A stretch of 64,000 nt of DNA from Benincasa hispida (taxonomy: Eukaryota > Streptophyta > Magnoliopsida > Cucurbitales > Cucurbitaceae): assembly GCF_009727055.1 (NCBI RefSeq), contig NC_052351.1, forward strand, positions 60,779,744 to 60,843,743, in the 5' to 3' direction. Below are positions 12,936 to 24,537 of the stretch, in pieces; position 1 is the stretch's first letter; each line of letters begins with the position of its first letter. The notes under the pieces are model-generated. The model did no database searches, was not told the DNA's origin, and worked only from the letters and a program-made list of their open reading frames with translations. A program made the translations under genes and the position numbers.

Positions 12936-13386
12936 CGAAACTATGTGTTAAATTTAATATGAATTTGATTTATATTAAATACTATGGGTTAAGTGAGAGA
13001 ATATTAAGCTATATGTTATATTATATTTGATATAATATAACTATAGGTTATATGTTATATTAGATATAACATATGGTTTAATATATATATATATATCTAT
13101 ATATATAGGGGAAAAGGTAGTTATTATATATGTGTTTATATATTAAATTATTTTTGAATTTGGCATTGTCGAAGGAGATTCGTGAGATCGTGACTAGAGA
13201 GGATTACGTGAAGAATTTTATGACTTCCAGGGTTAGTATTTTCTAAACCCTAAATTTCTCTTTTCTTAAAAAGCATGTTGTATTTTTTTTAGAATGCATA
13301 TGATTTCTGTCCTCTGAATTTTTATTTTTGAAAAATTATGAAAATGGGATTCGATCTCACTTTCGCATGGTTTTCACAATTCTTCA
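12936..13386 (+). repeat. 3' part of the 5' LTR of the leader-only element
   Basis: AT-rich LTR sequence containing a perfect 11-bp inverted repeat (13050-13060 with 13064-13074), a (TA)n tract at 13082-13108, an ACCCTAAATTTCTC stretch and the terminus TTCTTCA two bases before the primer binding site. The 5' end of this LTR is missing; it abuts the older LTR on its left. Confidence 0.75.
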
Positions 13387-13388
13387 AT

Positions 13389-13400
13389 TGGTATCAGAGC
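13389..13400 (+). other. Primer binding site, initiator tRNA-Met type
   Basis: TGGTATCAGAGC is complementary to the 3' end of plant initiator tRNA-Met, the standard primer of plant Ty1/copia elements. It lies two bases after the LTR end (TTCA). The same site occurs at 47511-47522 and in decayed form on the minus strand at 21759-21770 and 18598-18610. Confidence 0.92.
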
Positions 13401-14965
13401 AGTCGTTTTGAGTCCCATTTTTCATTATTCTTAAAATTGATTCAGAATTATGGTGTGATTTTTCATTTTGTACTACATTTATGTTGTTGAATGTGGTTTT
13501 TCAATTTTGGATGTTCTGAGTTGGTCTATAGTTTTATTTTTTCTTTTACGAATTCGGTATGTAAGGACTAGGTGTTTTTTTTATATATTCACCATCGAGT
13601 CTATAAATTCATAGTTTGGGTCGTTTGTGAATTGTTCCGGCATCGATCTAGATGTTTCGGGGCCAAAAAGGAAGAAGCTTGGTGCAAAATCGTGTTGTAC
13701 AGAAGTTGTTCTGTACAGCGACACCGTGGCGTTCCAATGTGATGCGACGGGAAAAGTTTTCGTAGCGCCGCATTGCTAGGGCAAAGCGCCGCAATGCTTG
13801 AAACATGAAAACGCGAAGCAGACCGGTTTTTTCAATTCAATTCCTCCAGCAGTTCAGCAACTATTTTTCTCATGTTTTTAATTATTATTTGTAATAATTG
13901 GCTTTTTATTAATTAAATTAATATAATTTTTATACTAATTTAATTAATTTTTTAGGAGTTCAACCCAATCCAAATTATTGCTATTTAAATTATGCATTGG
14001 ATGTATGATTTTTTTTTAATAATATAGGTCATAATGTATGTAAATGGAGAAAATCCCACCATAGGTTATGCATTGTTCATGTATCATGAATATTATAATG
14101 TTATACTATAGTTCTATGATTTAATTAATAATATGCTCATGCATCATATAATATAAGAGTTGTAATATATGAATGCATGTATTAATAACATTACCATGCA
14201 TCATTTATATTATGATGGTTACAATATATAGTTAGTATGTATGGATGAATGTTGTTAATATTTTTCATTACTTTATTATATAAATGTTATGTATGTTAAG
14301 TAATGAAAATGAGATTGCATGAAGCATGACATTACTTTAGGTAATCTATAAATATTATATTTTTTTCCGAAGTATGTCATTTAGCTGCAATCTTAGGTTT
14401 TAATTTATTTCATGTATTCTTTATAATAGTTATAAATAAATGAAATTTGAAATTAAAATCTAAAATATTGCATGCCCACATAGGATAAAAATCAATTTTT
14501 AAATAGTTTAAAATATGATTCACTTTAGACCTATGTCCATATTATTTCTAATAAAATTAGAAATAGGTTTGATCTTTTAATTAGTTTAATAGGATTAAAT
14601 TAGTTAATATTAAAAGATTAAATTTCTAACAAATGTATCTATAAGAGACCTTTGTCTAAGGTCGGTTCTATCTAGACTAGGGTATTTAAGCTGATGAAAA
14701 CAAAACACCCTACCTGAAAACTACCTAGAAAGTGAATTAGATAAATCTATTATAAGCATGCAATTATTGATTAAAGTTTATTAAAGCATTTAATGAACAA
14801 TAATTAATATTGTTTAACTATCCAAACTAAATGTTACATTGGGCAAAGTAAACAATCATTTACTAAAAATAACTAGCCGTATTTTTCTAAGTTAATTAAC
14901 TCTAGATAATACGCTTAGTGGGAGGAAAATGGATATATAATATTTCATTTTTCCTATCACGTTAT
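13401..14965 (+). mobile_element. Noncoding leader of a leader-only copia derivative
   Basis: There is no reading frame of note. The sequence is homologous to the leader after the PBS at 47511 (for example ACCATAGGTTAT near 14060 and 48271, GCATGACATTACTTTAGGTAA at 14325 and 48547, AGTGGGAGGAAAA at 14919 and 49136). Where the 47.5-kb element goes on to gag, this copy runs straight into an LTR at 14966. It includes a GC-rich block (13640-13840) with a 9-bp hairpin (13696-13717, GTTG loop) and a duplicated AGCGCCGCA(T/A)TGC motif (13764-13776, 13785-13797). It looks like a non-autonomous element carrying only cis signals. Confidence 0.7.
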
Positions 14966-16362
14966 TGTTGGGGTTGATGCCCTAAATCTCGTAGGATCTT
15001 GTAGTTTGTAATTGTATTGTACAAATATTTTATTTATTTAATAAAATATGAGATGTTTTACTTGGCATTTAGTAGTATTAAACCCACAAACCAATAAGCG
15101 AACATCCAAGGTTATCTTCTGTAGCTTAAACATGTACGTAGAGATATACAGGTGGATCATGTTTAAGTGATAACCTAAATGGGTTATAGTAGATGGATAA
15201 GGCTGGATACCTTATCCTTGTAACACTATGAGTACGATCCACTTTGTAGATGTTATAATTATTGTAAAGTTCTACAAATGATATGATCCTGATCATTCAT
15301 ATGGAGACATGTGAGGGGAGGTATTCTATATAAAAGAATTTGTATAAGACCGAATCATGAAATGACTAGTCTTATTATAAAATTTCATTCATAATAGAGA
15401 CTTACATTTCACTAGGATCACCATAGGTGACATGACTTGAATCTTGAGTGAGTTGTGAACTCCTACCTATGAGGGAAATATTTTGATTTGTATGGGTGAG
15501 ATTGGCCAGATCGTCGACTCAATAAGCCTACCACTTTGGGGATTCGTCTAATTGGGGAGTTGGGAGCACAATTACACAAGATGGAATTCACTCATTTCTC
15601 AACGTCGGGGTAAGTAGATAAATTGCTCTCTTAAAAATTGATTTCAGGGCTTGAACAATGTGGTGTCATACCCTCTCCTGGCCCGAGAGGAGTTTGGTCA
15701 TAGTTTGACTATGACTTATTATTCATTAGAATGATCAATGGTACTTAAGGAGTTAGATGTAACTACAGGGGCAAAACGATAATTTTGGTCCTGTTGTACT
15801 TACGAGCAATTTATGAAGGATCATTGCACTGTTGACTAATTGTATTCAATGGACACATAAATATATTTGTAGTGCGAAGAGTGCGACTGTCAGTCTTTAG
15901 TGGAGTACCCGATAGTTAATAGATGTTGAATAATTACAAGTACAATTGGAGCTTCAAGCTACTAGTGTATGAGGTCCCCTCTGTAGCTCAATGGGAATTA
16001 AATGAAAATCAATTTTAGATTAATTTGAATTGTTCAAATTAATTGAGGAAATTAGTTATATGTGATATAATTAATTTAATTTAATTATATATGATATAAT
16101 TGCTATAATGTATTTGATACATTATAATATAAAGTTTATTTGAGAAGAAATAAATATTTGAATATGATTCAGATATTAATTATGTGAATTGGATTCATAT
16201 AATTAAAGTATAAATGGGATTTATATTCAACACTATGCATTAATGAGAGAATGAAAACTATAGGTTATATTTTATTTGATACAATATTAAACTATAGGTT
16301 ATATGTTATATTTGATATAACATATAGTTTAATATATATTATATGATAAATTGGTTATATAT
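14966..16362 (+). mobile_element. 3' LTR of the leader-only element (5' portion)
   Basis: It starts TGTTGGGGTTGATGCCCTAA right after the leader and runs through the whole conserved core: CTTAAACATGTACGTAGAGA, ACCTTATCCTTGTAACACTA, CATTCATATGGAGACATGTG, GAATTTGTATAAGACC, CTTGAACAATGTGGTG, GGTACTTAAGGAGTTAGATG and the AT-rich block with an 11-bp inverted repeat (16301-16311 with 16315-16325). Near 16362 it jumps back to the TAGTTGGACTATGACTTATT landmark already seen near 15700, so a second LTR fragment follows. Confidence 0.82.
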
Positions 16363-17160
16363 AGTTGGACTATGACTTATTGTTCATTAGAGGGATCAGT
16401 GGTACTTAAGAAGTTAGATGTAACTATAAAGGTAAAATGGTCATTTTGACCTCAACTGTACTTACAGCAATTTGTGAAGGGTTAATGCATCGTTGATTAG
16501 TTATATCCAATGGACACATAAATATATTTGTAGTGCGAAGACTGCAGCTCTTGGTCTTTAGTGGAGTGACTGACAGGTTAATTTGATTAAACAGTTTAAT
16601 TAATTAACTAAGTACCATTGGAGTTTCGATATATAGGTTCATAAGGTTTCCTCAGTAGCTCAATTAGGATTATTGAGAATCGAATTAAATTTGGGTTAGT
16701 TTGAATGATTCAAATTAATGGAGACAATTAATTATATTTGATATAATTAATATAATATATTTGATACATTATAATATAAAGTTTTATTTGAGAGGAAATA
16801 ATTAATTTAATATGTTTCAAATATAAATTATATGAATTTGATTAATATAAAAACTATAGGTTAAATTTAATATGAATTTGATTTATATTAAATACTATAG
16901 GTTAAATGACATAATATTAAACTATAGATTATACTATATGTGATATAATATGAACTGTAGGTCATATGTTATATTAGATATACCATATGGTTTAAAATAA
17001 TAGTGTGTATATATATATATATATATATATAGATTGAAAATTAGTTTTAATTTTAAAAACGTTAATGGATTAACTCTTCCCCTTATTTCTCTCTAGTACG
17101 TGGAAGTGGGAGGTTGATGATTTAGTTTTTTCATCTTCCCTTCCATTCAACACAAAAACA
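16363..17160 (+). repeat. Second LTR fragment, same family and strand
   Basis: It repeats the middle of the LTR (from GGACTATGACTTATTGTTCA) through the AT-rich block, an inverted repeat with one mismatch (about 16964-16988), a (TA)n tract at 17007-17031 and the CTCTTCCCC-rich region that precedes the R/U5 part. It ends where an oppositely oriented copia gag fragment begins. It probably arose by unequal recombination or by truncation of a neighbouring insertion. Confidence 0.7.
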
Positions 17161-17169
17161 AATAATACA

Positions 17170-17535
17170 CAGAAGGTTTATGATTCACTCTACACTCCCA
17201 GTAGATCTCTTTGCAGACATTTCCTCTCAAAGATTTTCCCTCTCCCTCTACAAAAATTATTACAAAGCCCACAACCTCTGTGGAATCTCAACCATAAAGA
17301 GAATATGGAGGTTTCCATCAGATCAAGAGAATGTTTTCTCACTGATTGGTCTTTCTTCATTCGAACATTATAATGTACTTGAAGGCCTCATGTCGGATCT
17401 GAGTAGACGGTTGCCCAAATATCTCCTGGAGGGATTCCATTGTCTCACGTGCAGTGAGCATGGCCTCATACTTCTTGGTAAGAACGTTAAATAGACTTTC
17501 CAAGATATAGACTCGGGCCTTGTCATTGGCCTTTG
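17170..17535 (-). pseudogene. Ty1/copia gag fragment, minus strand (element E)
   Basis: The minus strand from about 17525 to 17370 reads a copia Gag (UBN2) segment including ARVYILESLFNVLTKKYEAM and ESLQEIFGQPSTQIRHEAFK. A one-base slip near 17365 is followed by KYIYNVRMK-like coding, then by RSLDLMET-like decayed sequence to about 17170. The reading on the opposite strand is only its shadow. Gag normally packages element RNA in cytoplasmic particles. The rest of this element's pol is absent. Confidence 0.8.
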
Positions 17536-18612
17536 TCTAACGGCATGAGCATCCCCCATTGCTTGGGATGCATTTCAAGTAAGGATTGGAGGACAGTCCT
17601 TCGTTAAGGCAAATAGCATATTATCTATAACTAAAGATGTATTAAAGTTATATTTTCATGTCGCATAGTTTTCACCGGTTAATTTTTCGTTCTTTAGGAA
17701 GGATATAATTAAGGAAGATATGATGAAAAGAATAACAAACATTTTACCATAGTAGTTATATTTGCCTTAACTCATTACACAAAATACAAGTATACAATCA
17801 ATTTAGCAAAAACAAACAATCAAAGAAACCTAATTAAACTATTGATTTAGTTTTGCAATGATACTTTAGAGGCTTAGAGCAGCAACTACTAAAGGGTGAT
17901 CAGTTACCCTTCTCCTGAATTGAAACAATCTCAACTAATTACTAATATCAGAATAACACTTATTCCAATAGTTCTTAACTACCATTTTTTCCACCAAGGA
18001 TTCATTAACTAGCTTAATTCATCTTGTAAGTATGACCCTACCATTTTCGGATCCCAGAGCTACACTTCAATAAGCTACCGTAAGGAATGACTGTTGAAGA
18101 TTAACCTAAGAAACCCTACCTATTACTGGAGTTTACGTTGTTCTGAATCCTATGATCAGGCTCTCCGAAGGAGTGGTCACTCTAGGACGACATGTAGGCA
18201 GATCATAGAAATCTCACGGTGCAATCTAATGGAGGAGACCGCAGCAAACGTTGACACACATCCTTCTCCTACTTACTATGAACACTTTCCTTATTCACCT
18301 TGGTATTGAGCCATGCAAACACTTTCCAAAAAAAGATTATACCCATGGCGACACGAAGCGGAGCATAAATCTCATGATGAGAACTCTTAGGGACGTGAGA
18401 GCTACAAATTGATATATCATATATACCCTTTTTTCTCTTCCACTGAAATGTTCTACCAGTTTAGGGTTTTATTATACTCAGTTAAATTTAGGCCAATGAA
18501 TCTCTCTAAGTTTATGCCAATTATGACTCCTATAATAAGTCTTTAATCTTCATGTTCTAAATGAATTAAACCATTTTATTAACCTAGTGAATTGCATGCT
18601 AACAGACTAAGG
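17536..18612 (-). mobile_element. Copia leader and decayed PBS of element E, minus strand
   Basis: Lying between the gag fragment and the LTR at 18613, this matches the distal leader of the element at 47.5 kb: the sequence around 17850-17985 in reverse corresponds to 49605-49720 (GGAATAAG(A/T)GTTATTCT, TTGAGA, AATTCAG(T/G), CCCTT(C/T)AGTAG), and 18200-18330 in reverse corresponds to 49250-49370 (GTGTTTGCATGG, TCAACG, ACCGTGAGA). At 18598-18610 a decayed GCTCTGATACCA-like site adjoins the LTR end. The proximal leader seems to be deleted. Confidence 0.65.
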
Positions 18613-20579
18613 TGAAGGAACCTGTGAAGGCCCTGAGTGGAAGCGTGGAGATCGGTCCCCCAATTTCAATTCTATGTAGAATACCTATTACAGAATAATT
18701 TTGAAATTCAATAAAATTTATACCATACAATAAAAATTGTGAAAATGATTAGAGAGGGAGACTTACCCTTGAAGAACCTTTTATTCTCGTGTATCCTCTT
18801 CTTCAAAATGTCACGTACTGCCATAAACTCGAAATCCTAATGACCACCACCACGAAAGGGACCTCCTGCATTCTCTATTGGGATGTGCATCACTAAGGAA
18901 TGTGTGGGCTCTTAGAATTGAGAAGAGAGGAAGATCAAATTGAGAGGAGAGGGAGATCAATTTTTGGAATTTTTTTTTCTCTATCGTTCTCTATGTAATT
19001 CCCTCTGTAAAAAGAAAACCACTCATATAATTTCACGTAACCTCCTATTCATTACGTAAGTTAAGAGAAAACAGGGGAAGGAAGTTATTTCTCTCCTATT
19101 AATTCAAAATTAAAATTAAAATAAAAAATAAATTAGTTTTAATTTAAATAAAACGATTATATATATATATATAACAACTACCTTATTGTATATATATAAC
19201 TATAGGTTACATGACATAAAACATATAACCTATGGTTTAATATTGTATCACATACAATATAACTTATAGTTTTACTTTTCTCATCAATGGTATTTAATAT
19301 AAATCTCATTTATGTTAAATTTAATTATATGAATCAAATTCATATAATTAATATTTGAATCATATTCAAATATTTATTTCCTCTTAAATAAACTTTATAT
19401 TATAATGTATTATATACATTATAGTAATTATATTATATATAATTAAATTAAATTAATTATATCACATATAATTAAATCCCTTAAATAATTTAAACAATTC
19501 AAATTAATCCAATATTGATTCTCGTTTGATCCTTGTTGAGTTACAAAGGGGACATCGTGGACCTGTAGCTTGAAGCTTCAATGGTACTTGAATAATTAAT
19601 TAAACTTCTTTAATTTAATTATTCAACAACCATTAACTATCGAGCACTCTATTAAAGACCGACGGTTGCACTCTTCGCACTATAGATATATTGTCTATTG
19701 GATATAACCAGTCAACAGCGCGATGATCCTTCACAAATTACTCGTAAGTACAGCTAGGCAAAAATTACCATTTTGCCTCTATAGTTACATCTAACTCCTT
19801 AAGTATCACTGATCCCTATAATGAACAATAAATCATAGTCTAACTATGACCAAACCCCTCTCGAGCCAAGAGAGGGTATGTCACCACATTGTTCAAGCCT
19901 CAGAATCAGCCCTTAAGGGAGCAATTTATCTACTTACCCCAACATTAAGGAAGGAGTGAATTTCATCTTATGTAGCTATATTCCCAACTTTCCAATCAGA
20001 CGAATCCCTAAAATGGTAGGCTTATTGAGTCAAACAATCTGACCACTCTCATCCATACAAATCAAAGGACCGTTCTCAAGGGCAGGAGTTCACAACTTAC
20101 TGAAGATTCAGGTCATGTCACTTATGGTCATCCTGGTGAAATGTAAGTCTATTATGAACGACGTTATATAATGAGACTAGTCATTTCGTGGTCTTGTCTT
20201 ATACAAATTCCTTTGTATAGAACACCCCCGTTACATGTCTTCACATGAATGATCAGAATCAGATCATTTGCAGCACTTTACAATAATTGTAACATCTATA
20301 AAGCGGGTCGTACTCGTAGTATCACAAGGATAAGATATCCAACCTTATCTATTTACTACAGACCATTTAGGTTATCACTTAAACTTGATCCACCTGTATG
20401 TCTCTACGTACATGTTTAAGCTACAGAAGATAACCTTGGATGTTCATTTATTAGTTTGTGGATTTAATACTACTAAATGCCAAATAAAATATCTCATATT
20501 TTATTAAATAAATAAAATATTTGTACAATACAATTACAAACTATAGGACCCTACGAGATTTAGGGCATCAACTCCAATA
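18613..20579 (-). mobile_element. Complete long LTR, minus strand (5' LTR of element E)
   Basis: On the minus strand it begins at 20579 with TATTGGAGTTGATGCCCTAA (TG decayed to TA) and ends at 18613 with ...GGTTCCTTCA. All family landmarks are present in reverse order: ATCCACCTGTATGTCTC, TATACAAATTCCTTTGTA, AAGGAGTGAATTTCATCTT, CTCTCGAGCCAAGAGAGGG, then AT-rich sequence and CCACCACCACGAAAGGG near the 3' end. Length is 1967 bp. Its right flank is an older leader (20580 onward), so this element inserted into an earlier copia derivative. Confidence 0.82.
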
Positions 20580-21758
20580 ATCTAGAGTCCCGTTTATCCT
20601 ACTTAGTCATATTTTAAGTCTATTAAAAAAATTAATTTAATCTAAGGTCTAACTTAATTTAAATATTTTAAAATTAATTCCAATTCCCTGAGATCCTAAG
20701 TTTACATGCAACTCTTTATTATAGGTTGACGATTACAAAATTTTAATTTATAACTATTACAAAATTAAATATTAGTCCTATAATCATGCTTTCTATGGTT
20801 TAATTAATTAACAATCAAATTCTAATTAATTAGAAAACCATATTACATGCATTTTATGACTTTAATATAACAGTTATATTATACCATGAATGTGTCATGC
20901 TCAATACAAATTGATTTTAAAATTTATTAATATAACAATTATATCAATCCATTCATGAAAGTCAATCAAGTATACACAAGACATTAATAAATATAACTCT
21001 TTATATTTACCTAAGTAATGTCATGCATCATGCTTTTCCAATTTCATATATTTAACGTAACAAAATATATTGAAAACTCATAAAATCATATATCATGCAT
21101 TAATACCATAAACCTCATAATATATTAAAATGCATGAATATGCTTAACCTATGGTGGGATTTATCTAAATGACATCCAAAGTATTTGAATAGCAAATGAG
21201 CCAGTAATTTGGCTACTAGGATAAAAGCAATGAATTAAATTAGTTTTGCAAAATTTATCCTAAAAAACATATTCTGCCACTTCAGAACTGGACCAAATCA
21301 ACCCGAACTACTTCGAATCAGACCCCAAAATTGTGAACCAAGCCACCTAGCACAAAACTGAGCCCATCCAGCTTGAACCACCCAGACAGGACTAGACCAT
21401 CCTGGACCGCAACCGAATCGGATGCATTTCGCTAACCCTTATGAAGTCGCGTCAATGTTGCAACGCTGAGGAACAATGTTACAACGCTACGACTTTTGGA
21501 AGTAGATCTATGTAGATTTGTGACTGTTCTTCAATTTTGGCCAAAAATGGTCTCGATCTTCATCGTAAACAACCCTAATTCTAGACATGAACTTACAAAA
21601 AGATTTGATATATATGATAAAATGCCAAAAAATGAAGGGGCCTTTACAAATTGATCAAATAAAAAAATATGTAAATCTAAGGCCAAATTATATTGTAAAT
21701 ATTCATTCGCAACCAAACCAGTGCAAAATTTGAAAATTTTAAATTAATTATACGAGTT
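20580..21758 (-). mobile_element. Copia leader fragment, minus strand (element B)
   Basis: Noncoding leader homologous to 13401-14500 in reverse, with the CCTATGGTGGGATTTATCTA landmark near 21150 and AT-rich CATGCAT tracts. It carries the same duplicated motif as the leader at 13.7 kb, here as CAATGTTGCAACGCT (21453-21467) and CAATGTTACAACGCT (21474-21488) on plus. The distal leader and any coding region were lost where the LTR at 18613-20579 abuts it. Confidence 0.68.
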
Positions 21759-21770
21759 GCTTCAATACCA
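21759..21770 (-). other. Decayed tRNA-Met primer binding site (element B)
   Basis: GCTTCAATACCA on plus matches 9 of 12 bases of GCTCTGATACCA, the reverse complement of the intact PBS. It lies between the leader on the left and an LTR 3' end on the right, the order expected for a minus-strand element. Confidence 0.6.
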
Positions 21771-21772
21771 AT

Positions 21773-22876
21773 TATAGGAATAAAAGCCTAACGTGCAGAA
21801 GAACTAAGACCCAACACAAAATTAATTAGAATCCAAAATACCAGTACAGTGGAAATACATACAGAATAAAACAGAGATACAAAAAACTTCAATATATTAT
21901 ATAAATTAGGATAAACATGTTTTACTTTTTTGGGAATTTAATCTTACAAAAAACAAAAAAAATGTTACTTACTCTCGTTGATGATTTAGATGAAAAAGTC
22001 TATTCTTCTTTGGATGGAATTCAAGAATACCACCACTTCGAAACCTCCCTGTTCTCTGAGAAATTGAGGTTAATGGTTTGTGGAACCAATCTCAAAATGG
22101 GAAAAGAAAAATCACAAGTACAATGTGATTTTTTTAGAGATTTTTGAGAGATTTTTTCACCAGAACGTTTTTGTGTTTGATCTTCTTCTTTCTCCATGTC
22201 TATTTAGGGATGAGAGACTGAGAGTTAAATGAGTATTCCACGTTTTTTTGATAATTCTCATACGTGGGAGTTCTTTTTTAAATTCATTTAATTTAACAAA
22301 TTAAATTAAATAATTAATTTAATCAATCAATTAAATAATTAATTTAATCAATTAATTAAATAATAATATTTCATTAAATTAATAATTATATCTAATTTAA
22401 TTAATAATTTCATTTAAATAATATTTAAATGAACATCTCTCACATAACCTATAGTTTTAATTCAATTTATTAAATTAAATTAAATCAAATTAAATTAAAT
22501 AATTAATTAATCTTTCAAATAATTAATTACTAAATTAAATATCACATATTTAATTTAGCCTGGATCATATTCAATTATATTTCTCTTATAACCTATAGTT
22601 TTAATGTGCATCTAATACACATTAATTTAACTTATAGTTTTAAAATGTATACAATTCATATTAACTTAATATTTTAACTTCTTCAAGTATTTAATTCTCT
22701 CATAAATTAATTTTGAATCATATCCAAAATTAAATTTATATTATAAAGTTTAATTAAAATATAAATTTTATATTATAGTATATCATTATACATTATACTA
22801 AGTGAATTTGAACATTTCAAACTCTATTCAAGACATAATTACTTCAATACCCTTTACGAGCTAGGAATGGGATCTC
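21773..22876 (-). repeat. LTR fragment, minus strand (5' LTR of element B)
   Basis: This begins with the LTR 3'-terminal region just outside the decayed PBS and runs through the R/U5-like region and a long AT-rich block made of ATTAAATTAATTAAT-type runs. It breaks off near 22870 at the landmark that normally follows GTAGCTCAATGGG. The conserved 5' core of the LTR is missing. A minus-strand-independent reading frame at 21917-22147 has no recognisable product. Confidence 0.6.
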
Positions 22877-23720
22877 TGAAGGAACCGTTGAAGGTCCTTA
22901 AGTGGAAACGGGATTTGACCCAAAATTCAAATTTTACAAAATGCTCAATTATATAGATTCAATACAGAAACTTTATGCATTAAAATAAATTACAGCATGC
23001 TTGAAACAAAATGAATAAAAGAGAAGAAGAAGAATTAGGGTTTAAAAAAAAAAAAAAAACTTTGAAGAACCCTTCTTCAAAAGCGTCACAAACAGAATGA
23101 TCTCCAAATGACCACCACCATTCAAAACACCTTGTATTATTTGGGATGAGAATCCAAAGAGTTTCTAGGCTCTTGAAATTTTGGGAGAGAGAAAAAATTA
23201 GAGATGAGAGGAGAGAAGATTGGGAAGACTGGGATCTCAGAACAATTCTGTGATACTCCCTCTGTCAAAATGAAAAAGAAGAAGATCTCCCTCATCCAAC
23301 CACTCACATAATACATGAGTTGATAGAGAATAGGGGAAGGAAGTTATTTCCATCCCTTAATTTCAAATATTACATAAATTTAAATTAAATAAAATAAAAT
23401 TAAAAATAGTTTAATTTTCATTAATTAATATTATATAAGTATATAAATATACATATATACATAACTATATGTTATATCACATATAACATATAAACTATAG
23501 TTTCTATATTGTATCAAATACAATATAAATAATAGTTTCTTTCCCTCACCAATGACATATAATATAAATCTCATTTATATTAAATTTAATTATATGAATC
23601 CAATTCATATAATTAACATTTGAATCATATTCAAATATTTATTTCCTCTCAAAGAAACTTTATATTGTATCAAATACATTATAGTAATTATATCATATAT
23701 AATTAAATTAATTAATTGTC
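22877..23720 (-). repeat. LTR 3'-half fragment, minus strand
   Basis: It starts TGAAGGAACCGTTGAAGG, the LTR 3' terminus in reverse, and contains the GGGTTT region, an A16 tract near 23045, TTGAAGAACCCTTCTTC, CCACCACCATTC and the AT-rich block with a perfect 11-bp inverted repeat (23467-23477 with 23481-23491). It is cut at 23720, where a gypsy-like polypurine end begins. Confidence 0.7.
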
Positions 23721-23721
23721 T

Positions 23722-24052
23722 CACCCCCTCCCAGATTTCGTCTCTTACCTAAAAGGAGGCAAGAAGACAACAAATATCAATCTTTCATGACACCTATTGC
23801 CCATTCTTACTAGTTTCCTTTAAAACACTTAATATTGCAGCGGAAAACTTAATGGAGTAAATGAAATCATAACTTTGTTTAGGGAACCAGCTTACAAGTT
23901 TTAACTATATTTTACAAACGTAGCCCCATCCCAACTACAAACTTATATGTTTAATTAAAACTTCTTTCTTGTAAATATGTTTTATTTACATTATGATAAA
24001 TAAAGTATATTTTGACAATCTGTGTTTGTTTGTTGAAATAATTGCTAGCTAG
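23722..24052 (-). mobile_element. Ty3/gypsy-like 3' end (PPT) and unassigned sequence
   Basis: Reverse strand 23751-23722 reads AGAGACGAAATCTGGGAGGG followed by GGGTGAGAC, which resembles the ACGAAAT...GGGGGAGG end of plant chromovirus internal regions. The remaining 280 bases are AT-rich and noncoding, and I can assign them no function. They separate the copia LTR fragment from the zinc-knuckle remnant. Confidence 0.45.
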
Positions 24053-24421
24053 ATGGGATCAAGCCAAGAAAGAAATCCTCTCTGTGAGAGATGTGAGAAG
24101 TACCATCCAAGGGAATGCTTAAAGGGAATGGATAGATGTTATATATGCAGATGAGCAGGGCATAAAGGGAAGAAATGCCCAAAGTTTTTCCGTTTCCTCA
24201 TCCATCGAGAAATGACACTCGACCCTAGTAAGGATTTTCCCTGCCATAGATGTCAGAGAAGTCATCTAAAGGATCAGGAGGGAAGAGAGGGGTTGTGCCT
24301 AAAATATGAGGAACCAGGGCATCACTGTAAAGACTGCCCAACAAATAGTTCTACCAGTGGTTCAGGAGGGAATCAAGCGTGGAAGGACTTTGGTATTAGA
24401 ATAGGCGTGGAAAATGGGTAG
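24053..24421 (+). pseudogene. Ty3/gypsy Gag zinc-knuckle remnant with duplicated knuckle pair
   Basis: One frame, opened by ATG at 24053 and ended by TAG at 24419-24421, with an internal TGA near 24152. It reads two successive pairs of nucleocapsid-like fingers. First pair: CERCEKYHPREC, then CYIC-R-stop-AGHKGKKCP. Second pair: CHRCQRSHLKD, then CLKYEEPGHHCKDCP, where the second Cys of the CCHC box is Tyr. This C...C...HP..C / CCHC arrangement is typical of chromovirus Gag, which binds element RNA. Normally only one such pair is present, so this is an apparent duplication. Protease and the rest of pol do not follow; the PPT and LTR start about 110 bases later, so pol was deleted or never present. 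Confidence 0.8.
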
Positions 24422-24527
24422 TTGTAAATAAGTTCTACTTAAATAAAATGAAGCCTGTAAATATGTTGAAATAAGTAATAAAGTAATGTTTACAGTAATT
24501 ATCAAATTTTGGGGACGAAATTTTCTT

Positions 24528-24537
24528 AAGGGGGAGG
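24528..24537 (+). other. Polypurine tract of the gypsy remnant
   Basis: AAGGGGGAGG, preceded by GGGGACGAAATTTTCTT, the characteristic sequence that ends the internal region of plant Ty3/gypsy chromoviruses. The LTR starts a few bases downstream. Confidence 0.8.

Noticed and set aside
17180..17494. Plus-strand frame of 104 residues
   Set aside because: It is the antisense shadow of a minus-strand copia gag fragment whose protein motifs are clear on the other strand.
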